Assembly: GCA_017303715.1 (NCBI GenBank)
Contig: JAFLBZ010000016.1
Coordinates: 1 to 64,000 of the forward strand
Source of the DNA: Rhodothermia bacterium
GTDB taxonomy: Bacteria > Bacteroidota > Rhodothermia > Rhodothermales > UBA2364
Length of the DNA stretch: 64,000 nt
Direction of reading: 5' to 3'
The notes under the pieces are model-generated. The model was given only the letters and a program-made list of their open reading frames with translations. It was not told the DNA's origin and did not search any database. This document shows, in pieces, positions 54,185-63,776 of the stretch. The translations under genes were made by a program, and so were the position numbers. How positions within the stretch are numbered: position 1 is the stretch's first letter; every line of letters starts with the position of its first letter.

Positions 54185-55837
54185 ATGTGCAATTCTCATA
54201 CAAAAGACTCCCAAAAGAATAAAGCTGAAGAAGGCCGCTTTGGTGATGCACTGGCCCACGGCGAAGCCCACACCAATGACCACGTCCGTTGGACACGTCG
54301 CGACTTCTTGTATCGGGTGGGAGCAGCCTCCCTAGGTGCAAGCCTAATGATGAGCGGATTACCCGTTCGTGCATATGGCGGGAGCAACCTCTTGGAACGT
54401 CTATCGCTCCTTAATACCGACAAGATTCTCGTTATTATTCAGTTGAATGGCGGGAACGACGGCTTAAATACTGTAATTCCAGTCACTAACGACCGCTATT
54501 ACAGCAACCGCCCAAACATTGGTATCAAGGCCGCAGATTCCATCAAGCTATCCACCGAATACCACATCCACAAATCTTTGACCAACCTCCAAAATGCTTG
54601 GGGCAACGACGAAATGGCCGTTTTGCACTCGGTGGGCTATCCTTCCCCCAATTTATCGCACTTCCGAGCAACCGATATTTGGGTTTCTGGAAGTGGTTCC
54701 AACGACTATTGGGAGGATGGTTGGATGGGGAGAAGTTTGGATGCCGAGTATCCTGAATACAAAAACAACCCAACCCCTTATCCGCTGGCGGTTCAGATTG
54801 GCTCCGTTGCTTCTATGCTCTTTCGTGGGCCTGATACCGCCATGGGGCTTTCGGTTTCGGATCCAGCCGAGTTTTACCGCATCGTCTCTGGTGGGTCGGT
54901 CTATGATCCCCAGAATGTCCCTGCAACACATTATGGGACGGAGCTCTCATATGTCCGCTCTGTCGCCAATGATTCTGTCGTCTATGGGACAGCACTCAAA
55001 ACCTCCTACGACAAAACAAAGTCTAACGTTACGTATCCTTCTAATAGCTTTGCCGGAAGTTTAGCGATTGTCTCCCGCCTTATCCGAGGAGAATTGGGCG
55101 CACGTATCTACCACGTCTCTTTAGGCGGTTTCGATACGCACGCCGCGCAGACCAACACCCATGCAAGCCTCCTCACCCAATTGGGCGATGCCGTAAAAGC
55201 CTTCACCGACGAGCTTAATGCCGCCGGTTACGGAGACCGTGTCCTCTCCATGACGTTTTCGGAATTTGGCCGACGTGTAAAAGAAAATGGTTCTGCCGGA
55301 ACCGATCATGGGACTGCCGCACCAATGTTTTTATTTGGAAAAGGCGTAAATGGCGGCTTTTTTGGAACTGGGCCAGACTTGGTGAACTTGGATGCAGGCG
55401 GAAACATCAAGTACAGCACAGACTTCCGAGCCGTGTATGGCACTATTCTGCTTAATTGGTTTGGAATGTCCGTTACCGAAGTGCAACAAATTCTTGGTTT
55501 ATCATCGTTTTCCGTTGGAAATTACCTCCCCTCGTTGGTGGCAACCTCGACCAATGAAGACCAACCAATACCCAATGCCATCACCCTTGAACAAAACTTC
55601 CCAAATCCTTTCCAAGAAATTACCACCATCCGCTATCATTTGCGCCAGCCAATGAAGGCAACGGTTCGCGTTTTTGACCTAAACGGACGTGCGATTGCAA
55701 AACTCACAGACCAATTCCAAAGCGCTGGCACTCACGAACTTCAGTTTAATGGAGATTGGTTGCCCAATGGCCGCTATATTGTGCGTTTAGAAACCCCGAT
55801 TGGGGGCACTTCCAAACAAATGACCATCAGCCGATAG
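54185..55837 (+). CDS. DUF1501 protein with Tat signal and T9SS sorting domain
   Basis: A 550-residue protein with a sulfatase/alkaline-phosphatase-like fold family assignment (DUF1501: 'VIIQLNGGNDGLNTVIPV', 'YHVSLGGFDTHAAQ', 'FSEFGRRVKENGSAGTDHG'). The N-terminus has a twin-arginine signal 'TRRDFLYRVGAASLGASLM' after a long polar leader. The C-terminus (about 465-550, 'LEQNFPNPFQEITTIRYHLR' to 'GRYIVRLET') is a T9SS sorting domain. So it should fold in the cytoplasm, cross by Tat and leave by T9SS. ATG 54185 is the natural start. Confidence 0.88.
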   Translation: MCNSHTKDSQKNKAEEGRFGDALAHGEAHTNDHVRWTRRDFLYRVGAASLGASLMMSGLPVRAYGGSNLLERLSLLNTDKILVIIQLNGGNDGLNTVIPVTNDRYYSNRPNIGIKAADSIKLSTEYHIHKSLTNLQNAWGNDEMAVLHSVGYPSPNLSHFRATDIWVSGSGSNDYWEDGWMGRSLDAEYPEYKNNPTPYPLAVQIGSVASMLFRGPDTAMGLSVSDPAEFYRIVSGGSVYDPQNVPATHYGTELSYVRSVANDSVVYGTALKTSYDKTKSNVTYPSNSFAGSLAIVSRLIRGELGARIYHVSLGGFDTHAAQTNTHASLLTQLGDAVKAFTDELNAAGYGDRVLSMTFSEFGRRVKENGSAGTDHGTAAPMFLFGKGVNGGFFGTGPDLVNLDAGGNIKYSTDFRAVYGTILLNWFGMSVTEVQQILGLSSFSVGNYLPSLVATSTNEDQPIPNAITLEQNFPNPFQEITTIRYHLRQPMKATVRVFDLNGRAIAKLTDQFQSAGTHELQFNGDWLPNGRYIVRLETPIGGTSKQMTISR

Positions 55838-55951
55838 GCCCTCCTGACGAAGTGTTTTTCAAAGAATAACCAACTTTTTTCAAAAACAGAACCCGAACAC
55901 GGTAACGAAGTATTTTTGGTTTGATTTTATAAGACCAAGCTAAGGTTTCCG

Positions 55952-56575
55952 GTGTCAACAACGAACGATAATTCAGGTCATATTCCTTTTTGGGCGGAAC
56001 TCAGCCGCAAAGCGGTGCATCTTAGCTCGTTGGGCATCTCGGCATTTGTATGGGTGTGGGGAGCGGCCTTGGCCCTCAAAATTTTGATTCCACTGTTTCT
56101 TTTATTCCTTCTGGGAGATGTTTTGCGGGCAAAATCTGCTTATTTCAGGACGTTAATAGACCATACAATGGCCTTCATGATGCGAGACTTTGAGTTGGTT
56201 CCCAATAAACTAATCATCAATGGGGCAACATGGGTATTGTTAGGGGCCGTATTAACGTTCTCTATTTTCCCCAAAGACATTGCCCTTGCTGCGTTTAGCA
56301 TTTTGATCTTAGGAGATGCCTTTGCCGCCATCATTGGCCGCTTGTACGGCAAAACACCCTTGGGAAATACCGGAAAAAGTGTTGAAGGCAGTCTCGCTTT
56401 TGTCTTTTTTTCCTGCTTGGTCTATCCCTTGGTTCCAAACCTTGGCTTCTCCCCTTTGTTATTTACCATCCTCATAGCCGCAGTTGTGGAAGCACTCCCC
56501 CTCCCTTTGGATGACAATATTCGTATCCCACTTGTGGCCGGAAGTGTACTTTGGCTCTTGCAATCCGCTGTGTAA
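55952..56575 (+). CDS. Dolichol kinase-like / CTP-dependent lipid kinase
   Basis: A 207-residue membrane protein with about six helices and the SEC59/DGK1/VTE5 pattern: 'ELSRKAVHLSS' near the N-terminus, 'ILGDAFAAIIGRLYGKTPLG' and 'KSVEGSLAFVFFS', then 'EALPLPLDDN'. Family members phosphorylate polyprenols, phytol or diacylglycerol with CTP. Start is GTG at 55952. A TATTTTTG box (55911-55918) lies 34 bp upstream. The lipase start follows its stop after 2 bp. Confidence 0.85.
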   Translation: MSTTNDNSGHIPFWAELSRKAVHLSSLGISAFVWVWGAALALKILIPLFLLFLLGDVLRAKSAYFRTLIDHTMAFMMRDFELVPNKLIINGATWVLLGAVLTFSIFPKDIALAAFSILILGDAFAAIIGRLYGKTPLGNTGKSVEGSLAFVFFSCLVYPLVPNLGFSPLLFTILIAAVVEALPLPLDDNIRIPLVAGSVLWLLQSAV

Positions 56576-56577
56576 AC

Positions 56578-57414
56578 ATGCTTCTTCCCAGACTTTCGCC
56601 CTTTCCACAACCCAAATTATACCATTTCACGATGCCCGTAATGTTGATGCACGGTATGGGGCTTATGGGGACAATAGGGCGGAGAGGCATGTTAGACCCT
56701 GTCGCCCTCTATTTGCGGCTTCATGGTTGCATGGCATTTGCGCCCAATGTTGCACCCTACCACCATACCGAAACGCGGGCATTGGCATGGAAAAACCATC
56801 TCCTCCACATTCTGGATGAAACCAAGAGCGATAAAATACACCTGATTGCACATTCTTTGGGAGGTTTAGATGCACGCTTCTTGGTGAGCAAATTGGAAAT
56901 GGCGCCTCATGTAGCCCAAATAACCACTATCGCAACGCCACATCTTGGCTCATACTTGGCAACGTTCTTTCTAAAAAAACCGGCCTTCCTTTCTCATACC
57001 ATGGTACGGTTCTTGAACTTTACGGGGCAATACAGCCTCCCCGACGCCCCGTCGAATGCCCTAAAAGTGCTGCAACAACTCACGCCCGAATACATGATCA
57101 ACCACTTTAATGTGGACGTTCAAGATCATCCAGAGGTGGTTTATCGCTCCATTGCAGCGCGTGCCGGTAAAAATACGCCTGAACCCATTTCTCCGCTCCT
57201 TTTTACCCAAAACCGCATTCTTTATGGCCAAGAAGGAGAAAATGACGGCTTGGTATCGGTAAAAAGTGCGATCTGGCGCGGTTTCTCCGAGACCATAGAA
57301 GCAGATCATCTTACCCATATTGCCATTGCACCCAAAAACAAAAAACAAAAAATGCTATCGCGTTACCTTAATTGGGTCATCGAGGCAGACAAACAAGCCA
57401 TGTCAAACCGCTAA
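56578..57414 (+). CDS. Alpha/beta-hydrolase lipase
   Basis: A 278-residue class 2 lipase-like hydrolase. The oxyanion turn is 'VMLMHGMGLMG', nucleophile Ser93 in 'IAHSLGGLDAR', the acid Asp223 in 'ENDGLVSVKSA' and His244 in 'ADHLTHI'. 'TIATPHLGSYLA' is typical of triacylglycerol lipases and PHA depolymerases. No clear signal peptide. It begins 2 bp after the lipid kinase stop, so the pair probably shares an mRNA and a lipid theme. Confidence 0.86.
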   Translation: MLLPRLSPFPQPKLYHFTMPVMLMHGMGLMGTIGRRGMLDPVALYLRLHGCMAFAPNVAPYHHTETRALAWKNHLLHILDETKSDKIHLIAHSLGGLDARFLVSKLEMAPHVAQITTIATPHLGSYLATFFLKKPAFLSHTMVRFLNFTGQYSLPDAPSNALKVLQQLTPEYMINHFNVDVQDHPEVVYRSIAARAGKNTPEPISPLLFTQNRILYGQEGENDGLVSVKSAIWRGFSETIEADHLTHIAIAPKNKKQKMLSRYLNWVIEADKQAMSNR

Positions 57415-57580
57415 ACCGACCTGTCCATGTGCCCACTTTTCGCCGTTGTCGAGAAATAAATTTTATTGCACTCATCGCATATTTGCACCATTCTTTTTTG
57501 CGATTGCTTATATTAGAACTTTATGGTTCTTGTCCCAATATCCTACGGGACTTAACTTTCCCTTAAATGGAATTCCAACA

Positions 57581-58390
57581 ATGAACGGAACCGTCATGCC
57601 GGAAATTTTAACGCGCCGTAAAACAGATCAACAGCGCCGATCCGACCCACTTGGGAGGCTCGAACAATTTTATCATGCTGCTAAAAAGGGTGAATGGAGC
57701 ATCAAAGATTTGCCTTGGGAAAATGCAGATCCGGTGCCCCGTGTAGAAAGTGAGCGCTGGCGTATTGTTTGGGCAAGCGTGGTGCAACAACAATTACAAG
57801 CAGACATTATTGCTGTAGAAGCCGCTTCAAACCTCTTGGTGGACGTAACCGAGTTCGAGGCACGCATGTATTATTCCACGATGGTGAGTGACGAGGCCCG
57901 ACACTGTGAAGCATGGACTAAATTAGCCCATATGTTAGACCCCGTTGAGGCGCATAACCCTTATCTGGCTGAAATGGGTGATATCTTCCGTGAAGAAAAA
58001 GGCTTGGAAAACCGCGTACTTGCCTTCCAAGTATGCTTTGAGGGAGCCGCCATTTATGCATTCAAAGAAATCTCGGCAGCTGCGCACCAAACCATTTTGG
58101 GGGATATGGCAACGCGATTAATCAGGGACGATAGCATCCACCACAATTCCGGTGTTGCTTATGCGGCCTACCTCCTCTCGAAAGTACCCGAATCACAAAA
58201 GAAGGACTTGCACAAGACCCTAAAACGCTACGCCCCGTTGTATGTTGAAAGCACCCTCTGGAAGCCCAAAGCCCGTCAGTGGGTGGCACGCTTCACCGCA
58301 CAACGCGACCGCGAATTGCTCCATCGGAACCAAGTTCTCATCAATAAAGCCGTGCTGGGGCTTGGACTTGGGCCAGTTTTCGACATCTAA
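57581..58390 (+). CDS. Ferritin-like di-iron protein (R2/oxygenase-like)
   Basis: A 269-residue four-helix protein. Metal ligands can be followed: Glu in 'DIIAVEAASNLL', 'EFEARMYYSTMVSDEARHCE' (E..H), Glu in 'CFEGAAIYAFKE' and 'RDDSIHHNSG' near 190. The order resembles ribonucleotide-reductase R2-like oxidases and other di-iron oxygenases. The substrate is unknown. ATG 57581 is chosen because the upstream frame reaches into the lipase gene. It stands alone and ends with a terminator. Confidence 0.78.
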   Translation: MNGTVMPEILTRRKTDQQRRSDPLGRLEQFYHAAKKGEWSIKDLPWENADPVPRVESERWRIVWASVVQQQLQADIIAVEAASNLLVDVTEFEARMYYSTMVSDEARHCEAWTKLAHMLDPVEAHNPYLAEMGDIFREEKGLENRVLAFQVCFEGAAIYAFKEISAAAHQTILGDMATRLIRDDSIHHNSGVAYAAYLLSKVPESQKKDLHKTLKRYAPLYVESTLWKPKARQWVARFTAQRDRELLHRNQVLINKAVLGLGLGPVFDI

Positions 58391-58413
58391 TGCCATTTTA
58401 TGCGCATTTCAAG

Positions 58414-58446
58414 CCTCCGTTCCTTATTTAAGGGGCGGAGGTTTTT
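58414..58446 (+). terminator. Terminator after the di-iron protein
   Basis: CCTCCG (58414-58419) pairs with CGGAGG (58436-58441), with an inner CCTT/AAGG stem, followed by TTTTT. Confidence 0.8.
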
Positions 58447-58546
58447 CTATAGAGGAATGTTTTTTTATTTGGAAGTGTATTCAATTAAATGTATCTTGTT
58501 ACTACAAGTAAATACATGACTTTATCTAATTTCTTGACAAAACACG

Positions 58547-59347
58547 ATGGTACAACATTTCACAGGCGATCTTTTGGCGCTGCTCATTGGCCTTTCTTTA
58601 GGTCTTATTGGTGGTGGCGGGTCTATTCTAACCGTACCGGTTTTGGTTTATGTTATGGGTATAAACCCAGTTATTTCAACAGCTTATTCCCTTTTTATTG
58701 TAGGCAGTACTTCCTTGGTTGGTGCGGTGGACTATGCCAAAAAGAATTTAATTGACTTCAGAACAGCAGCCGTTTTCGCATTGCCATCTTTTCTGGCTGT
58801 TTTTTTGGTACGAAAGTACGTCGTACCTGCCATTCCAGACGTCTTGTTCAGCCTTGGTGGATTTACATTGACGCGGGAAATTGCTCTTATGGTCTTATTT
58901 GCGGTCATCATGCTTGGGGCTGCATTCTCCATGATTTTCAGTTCAACAGCAAAAGAAAGTACGGCCACAGGGTCGTTCAATTACCCGCTGATAATGTTTG
59001 AGGGCTTGGTGGTTGGGGCCGTAACGGGGTTGGTAGGTGCTGGCGGAGGCTTCCTGATTATTCCGGCATTGGTACTCTTGGCGAATCTGCCTATGAAAAA
59101 AGCCGTCGGAACCTCCCTTCTGATTATTGCCGTAAAATCTCTTTTTGGTTTTATGGGGGATGTGATGAACCTGCCCACCATAGATTGGCAACTATTGCTC
59201 ACATTTACCCTATTTGCCTCCATTGGAATTTTCGCCGGAAGTTATTTATCCAAATACGTTGCTCCGGCCTCTCTTAAAAAAGGTTTTGGCTGGTTTATTG
59301 TGGTGATGGCGGTTTATATTCTGGTAAAGGAACTCTTGCTAAAATAG
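58547..59347 (+). CDS. TauE/SafE (TSUP) family membrane permease
   Basis: A 266-residue protein with about eight membrane helices and the repeated family motif 'GLIGGGGSILTVPVLV' and 'GLVGAGGGFLIIPALV' at the start of each half. The family exports sulfite, sulfonates or other sulfur anions. No sulfur gene is beside it, though sufBCD begins 0.7 kb further on the opposite strand. Substrate unknown. Confidence 0.9.
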   Translation: MVQHFTGDLLALLIGLSLGLIGGGGSILTVPVLVYVMGINPVISTAYSLFIVGSTSLVGAVDYAKKNLIDFRTAAVFALPSFLAVFLVRKYVVPAIPDVLFSLGGFTLTREIALMVLFAVIMLGAAFSMIFSSTAKESTATGSFNYPLIMFEGLVVGAVTGLVGAGGGFLIIPALVLLANLPMKKAVGTSLLIIAVKSLFGFMGDVMNLPTIDWQLLLTFTLFASIGIFAGSYLSKYVAPASLKKGFGWFIVVMAVYILVKELLLK

Positions 59348-59552
59348 CGTATGTTCCTTTTTTTCCACATACTCGTGCTGCTGTGCGCTTAGGCGAAAAG
59401 ATTATTGTTCAGGTGGTGGGAAGAGCTTGGCTTCGACTACGCCCAGCCAACTACCGGGCCTCTAAAATATGCAGGGGTTATATAAAAGCCGTTCTACAGA
59501 AAAATTAAGCGATAATACTTTTTACACAACCCCGACATAACAATTAAAATCC
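59348..59552. other. Intergenic, no gene seen
   Basis: No frame or RNA gene is recognised between the TSUP gene and repeat locus 3. A weak likeness to worn repeat material begins near 59440. Confidence 0.35.
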
Positions 59553-59935
59553 TTTTCCAACGCACGGCATACACGCTGGCATCGTTCAGGGCTAAAGCCC
59601 CTTTTGCTATAGGTTGTTCTCACCTCCGGCCTAAAGGACGAAGTTAATATTTTGCTTCACTTTTCATCTCTGGCAAGCTATTGCTTTTGGGTTGCGCTCA
59701 CCCTCGCCCTAAAGGACGGAGATAATGTAGCATTTGGCTTTCTTTTTACTTGCTTTACGTCTCTATTCAGACGAACCGTGTTACCAGATGCTTTCTGGCA
59801 TTATAGTAACCGTGGGGTTTCGTGCAATGGCTCCCACCTTCGGCTTTAGCCATGACGAATCACGCCCCAGCCTCGAAGGAGTGGCATCATAATAAAAACC
59901 CGTTCCCAACGCACGGCATACACGCTGTGTGATCG
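59553..59935 (+). repeat. Modular hairpin-rich repeat, locus 3
   Basis: More diverged copy of the family: R3 ('CACGGCATACACGCTGG', GTTCAGGGCTAAAGCCC, GCCTAAAGGACG), a second R3 end ('CGCCCTAAAGGACGGAG'), R4 ('CTTGCTTTACGTCTCTATTC'), R1 with the left hairpin arm and loop deleted (AACC directly joined to GTGGGGTT), one worn R2 ('CCCCAGCCTCGAAGGAGTGG') and the start of a new R3 at about 59912. Same orientation as loci 1 and 2. Confidence 0.75.
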
Positions 59936-59965
59936 GAATCATATGTTTAGGATATGGAGAAATCC

Positions 59966-60002
59966 AAAAAAAGCCCTGAAACAACAAGGTTTTCAGGGCT
60001 TT
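59966..60002 (-). terminator. Terminator of the suf operon
   Basis: Minus-strand 12-bp stem AAAGCCCTGAAA / TTTCAGGGCTTT with a 9-nt loop, then a T-run. It lies 40 bp after the sufD stop. Confidence 0.9.
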
Positions 60003-60041
60003 GGGGGTAAGGGAGGGGAAAGACCTAAGACGGACTTCTTT

Positions 60042-61355
60042 TTAAATCCGGTCTGCGATACGTGCGTTCCAATCCTCGCGCAACGCCTCTAAAGTGATTT
60101 TCCCGGTTACGTCGCCCGCAAACGCAATGAGCAACATTTTCTTTGCAGCGGCCTCATTTAATCCACGGGCACGCAAATAGAACAAAGCTTCGTTGTCCAT
60201 TTTTCCGGTTGCAGCCCCATGCGAGCATTTGACATCATCGGCATAAATTTCCAATTCGGGCTTGGTGTAAATTCGCGCTTCGTCCGAGGTCAAGATAGTT
60301 TTATTGGACTGATAGGCATTTGTTTTCTGGGCGTCCTGACGTACCATAATCTTGCCATTAAAAACGCCAGTTGATTTTCCACCCAAAATATGCTTATAGG
60401 ACTCATTAGACGCGCAATTGGGGCAAGCGTGATCCACAAAAGTAGCATTATCAACGTGCATATTCCCTTGGGTCACGACAACGGCATTTAGGTTAGTTTC
60501 ACAAAACTCGGCATTGGGCAGATAATTTTGGTTGTTCCGCACCTCTTTACCGGAAAGCGTCAGCACATTTGTTGAAAAAACCGAACCTGTTTCTTGCTGA
60601 CTGGCAAGGGTATGGTGCTCTTTTGTATCCTCGCCCACATCCTGAAGGAGATGATAGGACACTTGTGCGTGTTCTGCAATCCTCCATTCCGAGACCATAT
60701 TCACAAAGGAAGCCGTTGCGGAAAGCGCGATTCGGCTCTCCACGATACGAATTGAAGCGCCCGAATCCACTACAACCAACATACGCGGCTGGACGAATGC
60801 ATCATTGGCCACGTTCACCAAGTTTACGATGTGCAGAATGGGCGCTACCATCTTGCCGGCCTTCACTTGTACCAACAGGCCATCGGTCAATAAGGCTGTA
60901 TTTATCGCTACAAAAGCATCTTCAGCGGGATTCGCGATTTGATCAAAGTACCGCAGAGCTTGTTCATTCCCAGCGCGGAGCGCATCCGCAAGGGGTTCAA
61001 TGTTCACACCATTCGGTATTGCGTCTAATTTTGACAGGTGTGGCGAATAAGTCCCATTGATCAAAACCACCACCAAGCCATCCATTTCAGGAAGTGCAAG
61101 CGAAGCTATCGTGGCCGCATCTGGAGGCTCCGCCGGAAGCGCGACAAGGTCTTGTTCTAAGGCAAAATTACGGAAGGGTGAATATTTATATCGTTCGGAT
61201 TTTGTCTTTGGAAAGCCACTTCCCAGAAAAGACGTTAAGGCACGCCTTTGAAGTTCGGGTAAAGGCAGCCGTGTGGCTTCGGCGGCAAACCGATCCATTA
61301 ACTGTTGTTCAAGCGTGGGTATGGACATTGTTTCCGTTTGGGTCATTTCATTCAT
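60042..61355 (-). CDS. sufD: Fe-S cluster assembly protein SufD
   Basis: A 437-residue beta-helix scaffold protein that pairs with SufB and SufC. It starts with the helical SufD N-domain ('QRRALTSFLGSGFPKTKSERYK' region) and has the C-terminal family pattern 'ILTSDEARIYTKPELEIYAD', 'DDVKCSHGAATGKMD' and 'FYLRARGLNEAAAKKMLL'. 'KYSPFRNF' and 'NYLPNAEFCETNLN' also fit. Start at 61355 (MNEMTQ), 21 bp after sufC. Confidence 0.93.
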   Translation of the reverse strand: MNEMTQTETMSIPTLEQQLMDRFAAEATRLPLPELQRRALTSFLGSGFPKTKSERYKYSPFRNFALEQDLVALPAEPPDAATIASLALPEMDGLVVVLINGTYSPHLSKLDAIPNGVNIEPLADALRAGNEQALRYFDQIANPAEDAFVAINTALLTDGLLVQVKAGKMVAPILHIVNLVNVANDAFVQPRMLVVVDSGASIRIVESRIALSATASFVNMVSEWRIAEHAQVSYHLLQDVGEDTKEHHTLASQQETGSVFSTNVLTLSGKEVRNNQNYLPNAEFCETNLNAVVVTQGNMHVDNATFVDHACPNCASNESYKHILGGKSTGVFNGKIMVRQDAQKTNAYQSNKTILTSDEARIYTKPELEIYADDVKCSHGAATGKMDNEALFYLRARGLNEAAAKKMLLIAFAGDVTGKITLEALREDWNARIADRI

Positions 61356-61376
61356 GGTTTTATCCCGCAACTGCGT

Positions 61377-62138
61377 TTAGGCGGCCTCAAGGGCTAATTC
61401 CTCTTTGATCCAGTCGTATCCTTTTTCTTCAAGTTCTAAGGCCAATTCCTTGGTTCCGGACTTAACAATGCGGCCATTTACCAAGACGTGTACAAAGTCC
61501 GGTACAATGTATTCAAGCAATCGTTGGTAGTGGGTAATGACCAAAAAAGACCGTTTGGCACTCCGCAAGGCATTTACGCCATTGGCCACAATACGTAGCG
61601 CATCAATATCCAACCCAGAGTCAGTCTCGTCCAAAACAGCGAGTTTTGGTTCTAACAAAGCCATCTGAAAGATTTCGTTTCTTTTTTTCTCACCACCAGA
61701 GAAGCCTTCGTTCACAGCGCGATTGGTCAGGCTTTCCTTCATTTCCACCATGGCCTGTTTTTCTTTGATTAACTTCAGGAAGGCGGCGCCGGACAATGGT
61801 TCTTGGGAACGATACTTCCGAACACTATTTACCGACTCCCGCAGGAAGGTCATCATATTAACGCCGGGGAGTTCGACAGGGTACTGAAATGCCAAGAACA
61901 AGCCTTCACAAGCGCGTTCATCCGGTTCCATTTCTAATAATGCTTGTCCGTCAAACAAAACCGTTCCTTCCGTCACCTCGTATTCTTCTCGCCCCGCCAA
62001 GACCGAAGCCAAGGTGCTTTTGCCAGAGCCATTTGGCCCCATAATGGCATGAACTTCTCCGGGCTGGATATTCAGGTTTACCCCGCGTAGTATTTCGTGC
62101 CCCTCAACTGCGGCATGAAGGTTTTGAATTTCTAACAT
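61377..62138 (-). CDS. sufC: Fe-S cluster assembly ATPase SufC
   Basis: A 253-residue ABC-type ATPase. Walker A '[16 protein letters not shown]', Q-loop '[10 protein letters not shown]', signature '[13 protein letters not shown]', Walker B '[12 protein letters not shown]' and the switch His in '[10 protein letters not shown]' are all intact and SufC-specific. Drives conformational change of the SufBC2D complex during cluster assembly. ATG start at 62138. Confidence 0.96.
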   Translation of the reverse strand: MLEIQNLHAAVEGHEILRGVNLNIQPGEVHAIMGPNGSGKSTLASVLAGREEYEVTEGTVLFDGQALLEMEPDERACEGLFLAFQYPVELPGVNMMTFLRESVNSVRKYRSQEPLSGAAFLKLIKEKQAMVEMKESLTNRAVNEGFSGGEKKRNEIFQMALLEPKLAVLDETDSGLDIDALRIVANGVNALRSAKRSFLVITHYQRLLEYIVPDFVHVLVNGRIVKSGTKELALELEEKGYDWIKEELALEAA

Positions 62139-62312
62139 GGTTTATTTTTAAGTTTGATTGTTTTTTTCTATTCTGCCAACGTGGTGGCTAAACCGTCCAA
62201 ACGGTAACTGTTATTGGGCACGCCATGCCACAAAAGCATGGGCTGTGCTTTGATAATGGTTTGCAAAAGCAGTATAATTCAGCATGAATTTTTGCCATAC
62301 GTAGAGCGAGGC
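62139..62312 (-). other. 174-bp gap between sufB and sufC
   Basis: Unusually long for this operon type. On the minus strand it holds 'AGCCCATGC' and 'GCATGGCG' arms that could pair, but there is no T-run and no coding frame of note. Confidence 0.4.
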
Positions 62313-63776
62313 TTAGCCAACAGAGCCTTCCAATTCGATCGCCAAAAGTTTCTGCGCCTCTACCGCAAATTCCATCGGTAGTTTTGCAAGAATTTCCTTC
62401 ACAAAACCATTTACAATCAATTTTATGGCGGCTTCTTCGCTTAATCCCCGTTGTTGGCAGTAAAAAATCTGGTCTTCTCCTACTTTGGAAGTGGTTGCTT
62501 CGTGTTCTACCTTTCCGGAATTGTTCAGGATTTCGATATAGGGGAAGGTATGTGCCCCACAACGATCGCCAAGCAGCATAGAATCGCACTGGGAGAAGTT
62601 CCGAGCATTTGCCGCATTTTTCCCGATTCGAACCAAGCCTCTATAAGCATTCTGACTTCTACCCGCCGAAATCCCTTTCGAGATAATGGTGGAGGAAGTG
62701 TTTTTGCCCAGATGGATCATTTTCGTTCCGGTATCGGCTTGTTGGTATCCTTTTGTAAATGCGACCGAGTAAAATTCCCCTACACTATGATCGCCCTTCA
62801 AGATTACGGAAGGATATTTCCAGGTAATAGCAGAGCCTGTTTCGAGCTGTGTCCAAGAAATTTTGGCGTGACTGCCTTCGCATATCCCACGTTTGGTGAC
62901 GAAGTTATAAATCCCGCCTTTGCCTTCTTTATCCCCCGGATACCAGTTTTGGATGGTAGAATATTTAACCTCGGCATCCTTCATCGCAATAATCTCCACC
63001 ACTGCGGCATGGAGCTGGTTTTCGTCGCGTTGAGGTGCAGTGCAACCCTCCAGATACGACACATAAGAACCTTCTTCTGCCACAATCAAAGTGCGTTCAA
63101 ACTGTCCGGTTCCGGCCTCGTTGATTCTGAAATAAGTTGAAAGTTCCATCGGGCAACGCACACCTTTCGGGATATAACAGAAAGAGCCATCAGAGAAAAC
63201 GGCGGAATTGAGTGCGGCATAAAAGTTATCGGTATAAGGGACAACAGCGCCAAGATACTGCTGCACGAGTTCGGGGTACTTCTCGACGGCCTCGCCGAAA
63301 GAGCAGAAAATGATTCCCAATTCTGCCAATTTTTCTTTGAATGTGGTATGCACCGAGACGGAATCCATTACCACATCCACCGCTACCCCCATCAAACGCT
63401 CTTGCTCCATCAACGGAATTCCAAGCCGCTCGAAGGTTCTGAGTAATTCGGGATCTACTTCGTCGAGGCTATTGTATTTGGGTTTACTTTTGGGTGCAGA
63501 GTAATAACTGATGGCCTGAAAATCGGGCAGGTTATATTTTAACAACGGCCATGTAGGATATTTTTCAGGGCTATTGTCTAATAATGATACAAAATGGCGA
63601 AATGCTTTGAGACGCCAAGCCAAGAGCCATGCGGGTTCTCCTTTTTTAGAAGAGATCAACCTCACAGTATCTTCTGTTAGGCCAGCAGGCGCGGTTTCGG
63701 CATCAATCTCGGTAACAAATCCCCACTCATATTCGCGGTCGGCAACTTCGTGAAGGATGGCAGTATCACTCGTCAT
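62313..63776 (-). CDS. sufB: Fe-S cluster assembly protein SufB
   Basis: A 487-residue scaffold on which clusters are built. '[15 protein letters not shown]', '[19 protein letters not shown]', '[20 protein letters not shown]', '[10 protein letters not shown]', '[20 protein letters not shown]', 'QCDSMLLGD' and '[11 protein letters not shown]' are SufB hallmarks, with the conserved cluster-related Cys residues in the later segments. First visible gene of sufBCD; sufS and sufU/E may lie beyond 64000 or elsewhere. Confidence 0.96.
   Translation of the reverse strand: MTSDTAILHEVADREYEWGFVTEIDAETAPAGLTEDTVRLISSKKGEPAWLLAWRLKAFRHFVSLLDNSPEKYPTWPLLKYNLPDFQAISYYSAPKSKPKYNSLDEVDPELLRTFERLGIPLMEQERLMGVAVDVVMDSVSVHTTFKEKLAELGIIFCSFGEAVEKYPELVQQYLGAVVPYTDNFYAALNSAVFSDGSFCYIPKGVRCPMELSTYFRINEAGTGQFERTLIVAEEGSYVSYLEGCTAPQRDENQLHAAVVEIIAMKDAEVKYSTIQNWYPGDKEGKGGIYNFVTKRGICEGSHAKISWTQLETGSAITWKYPSVILKGDHSVGEFYSVAFTKGYQQADTGTKMIHLGKNTSSTIISKGISAGRSQNAYRGLVRIGKNAANARNFSQCDSMLLGDRCGAHTFPYIEILNNSGKVEHEATTSKVGEDQIFYCQQRGLSEEAAIKLIVNGFVKEILAKLPMEFAVEAQKLLAIELEGSVG

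Noticed and set aside
62188-62589. Minus-strand frame at the end of sufB
   Set aside because: It overlaps sufB in another frame and has no family signature.
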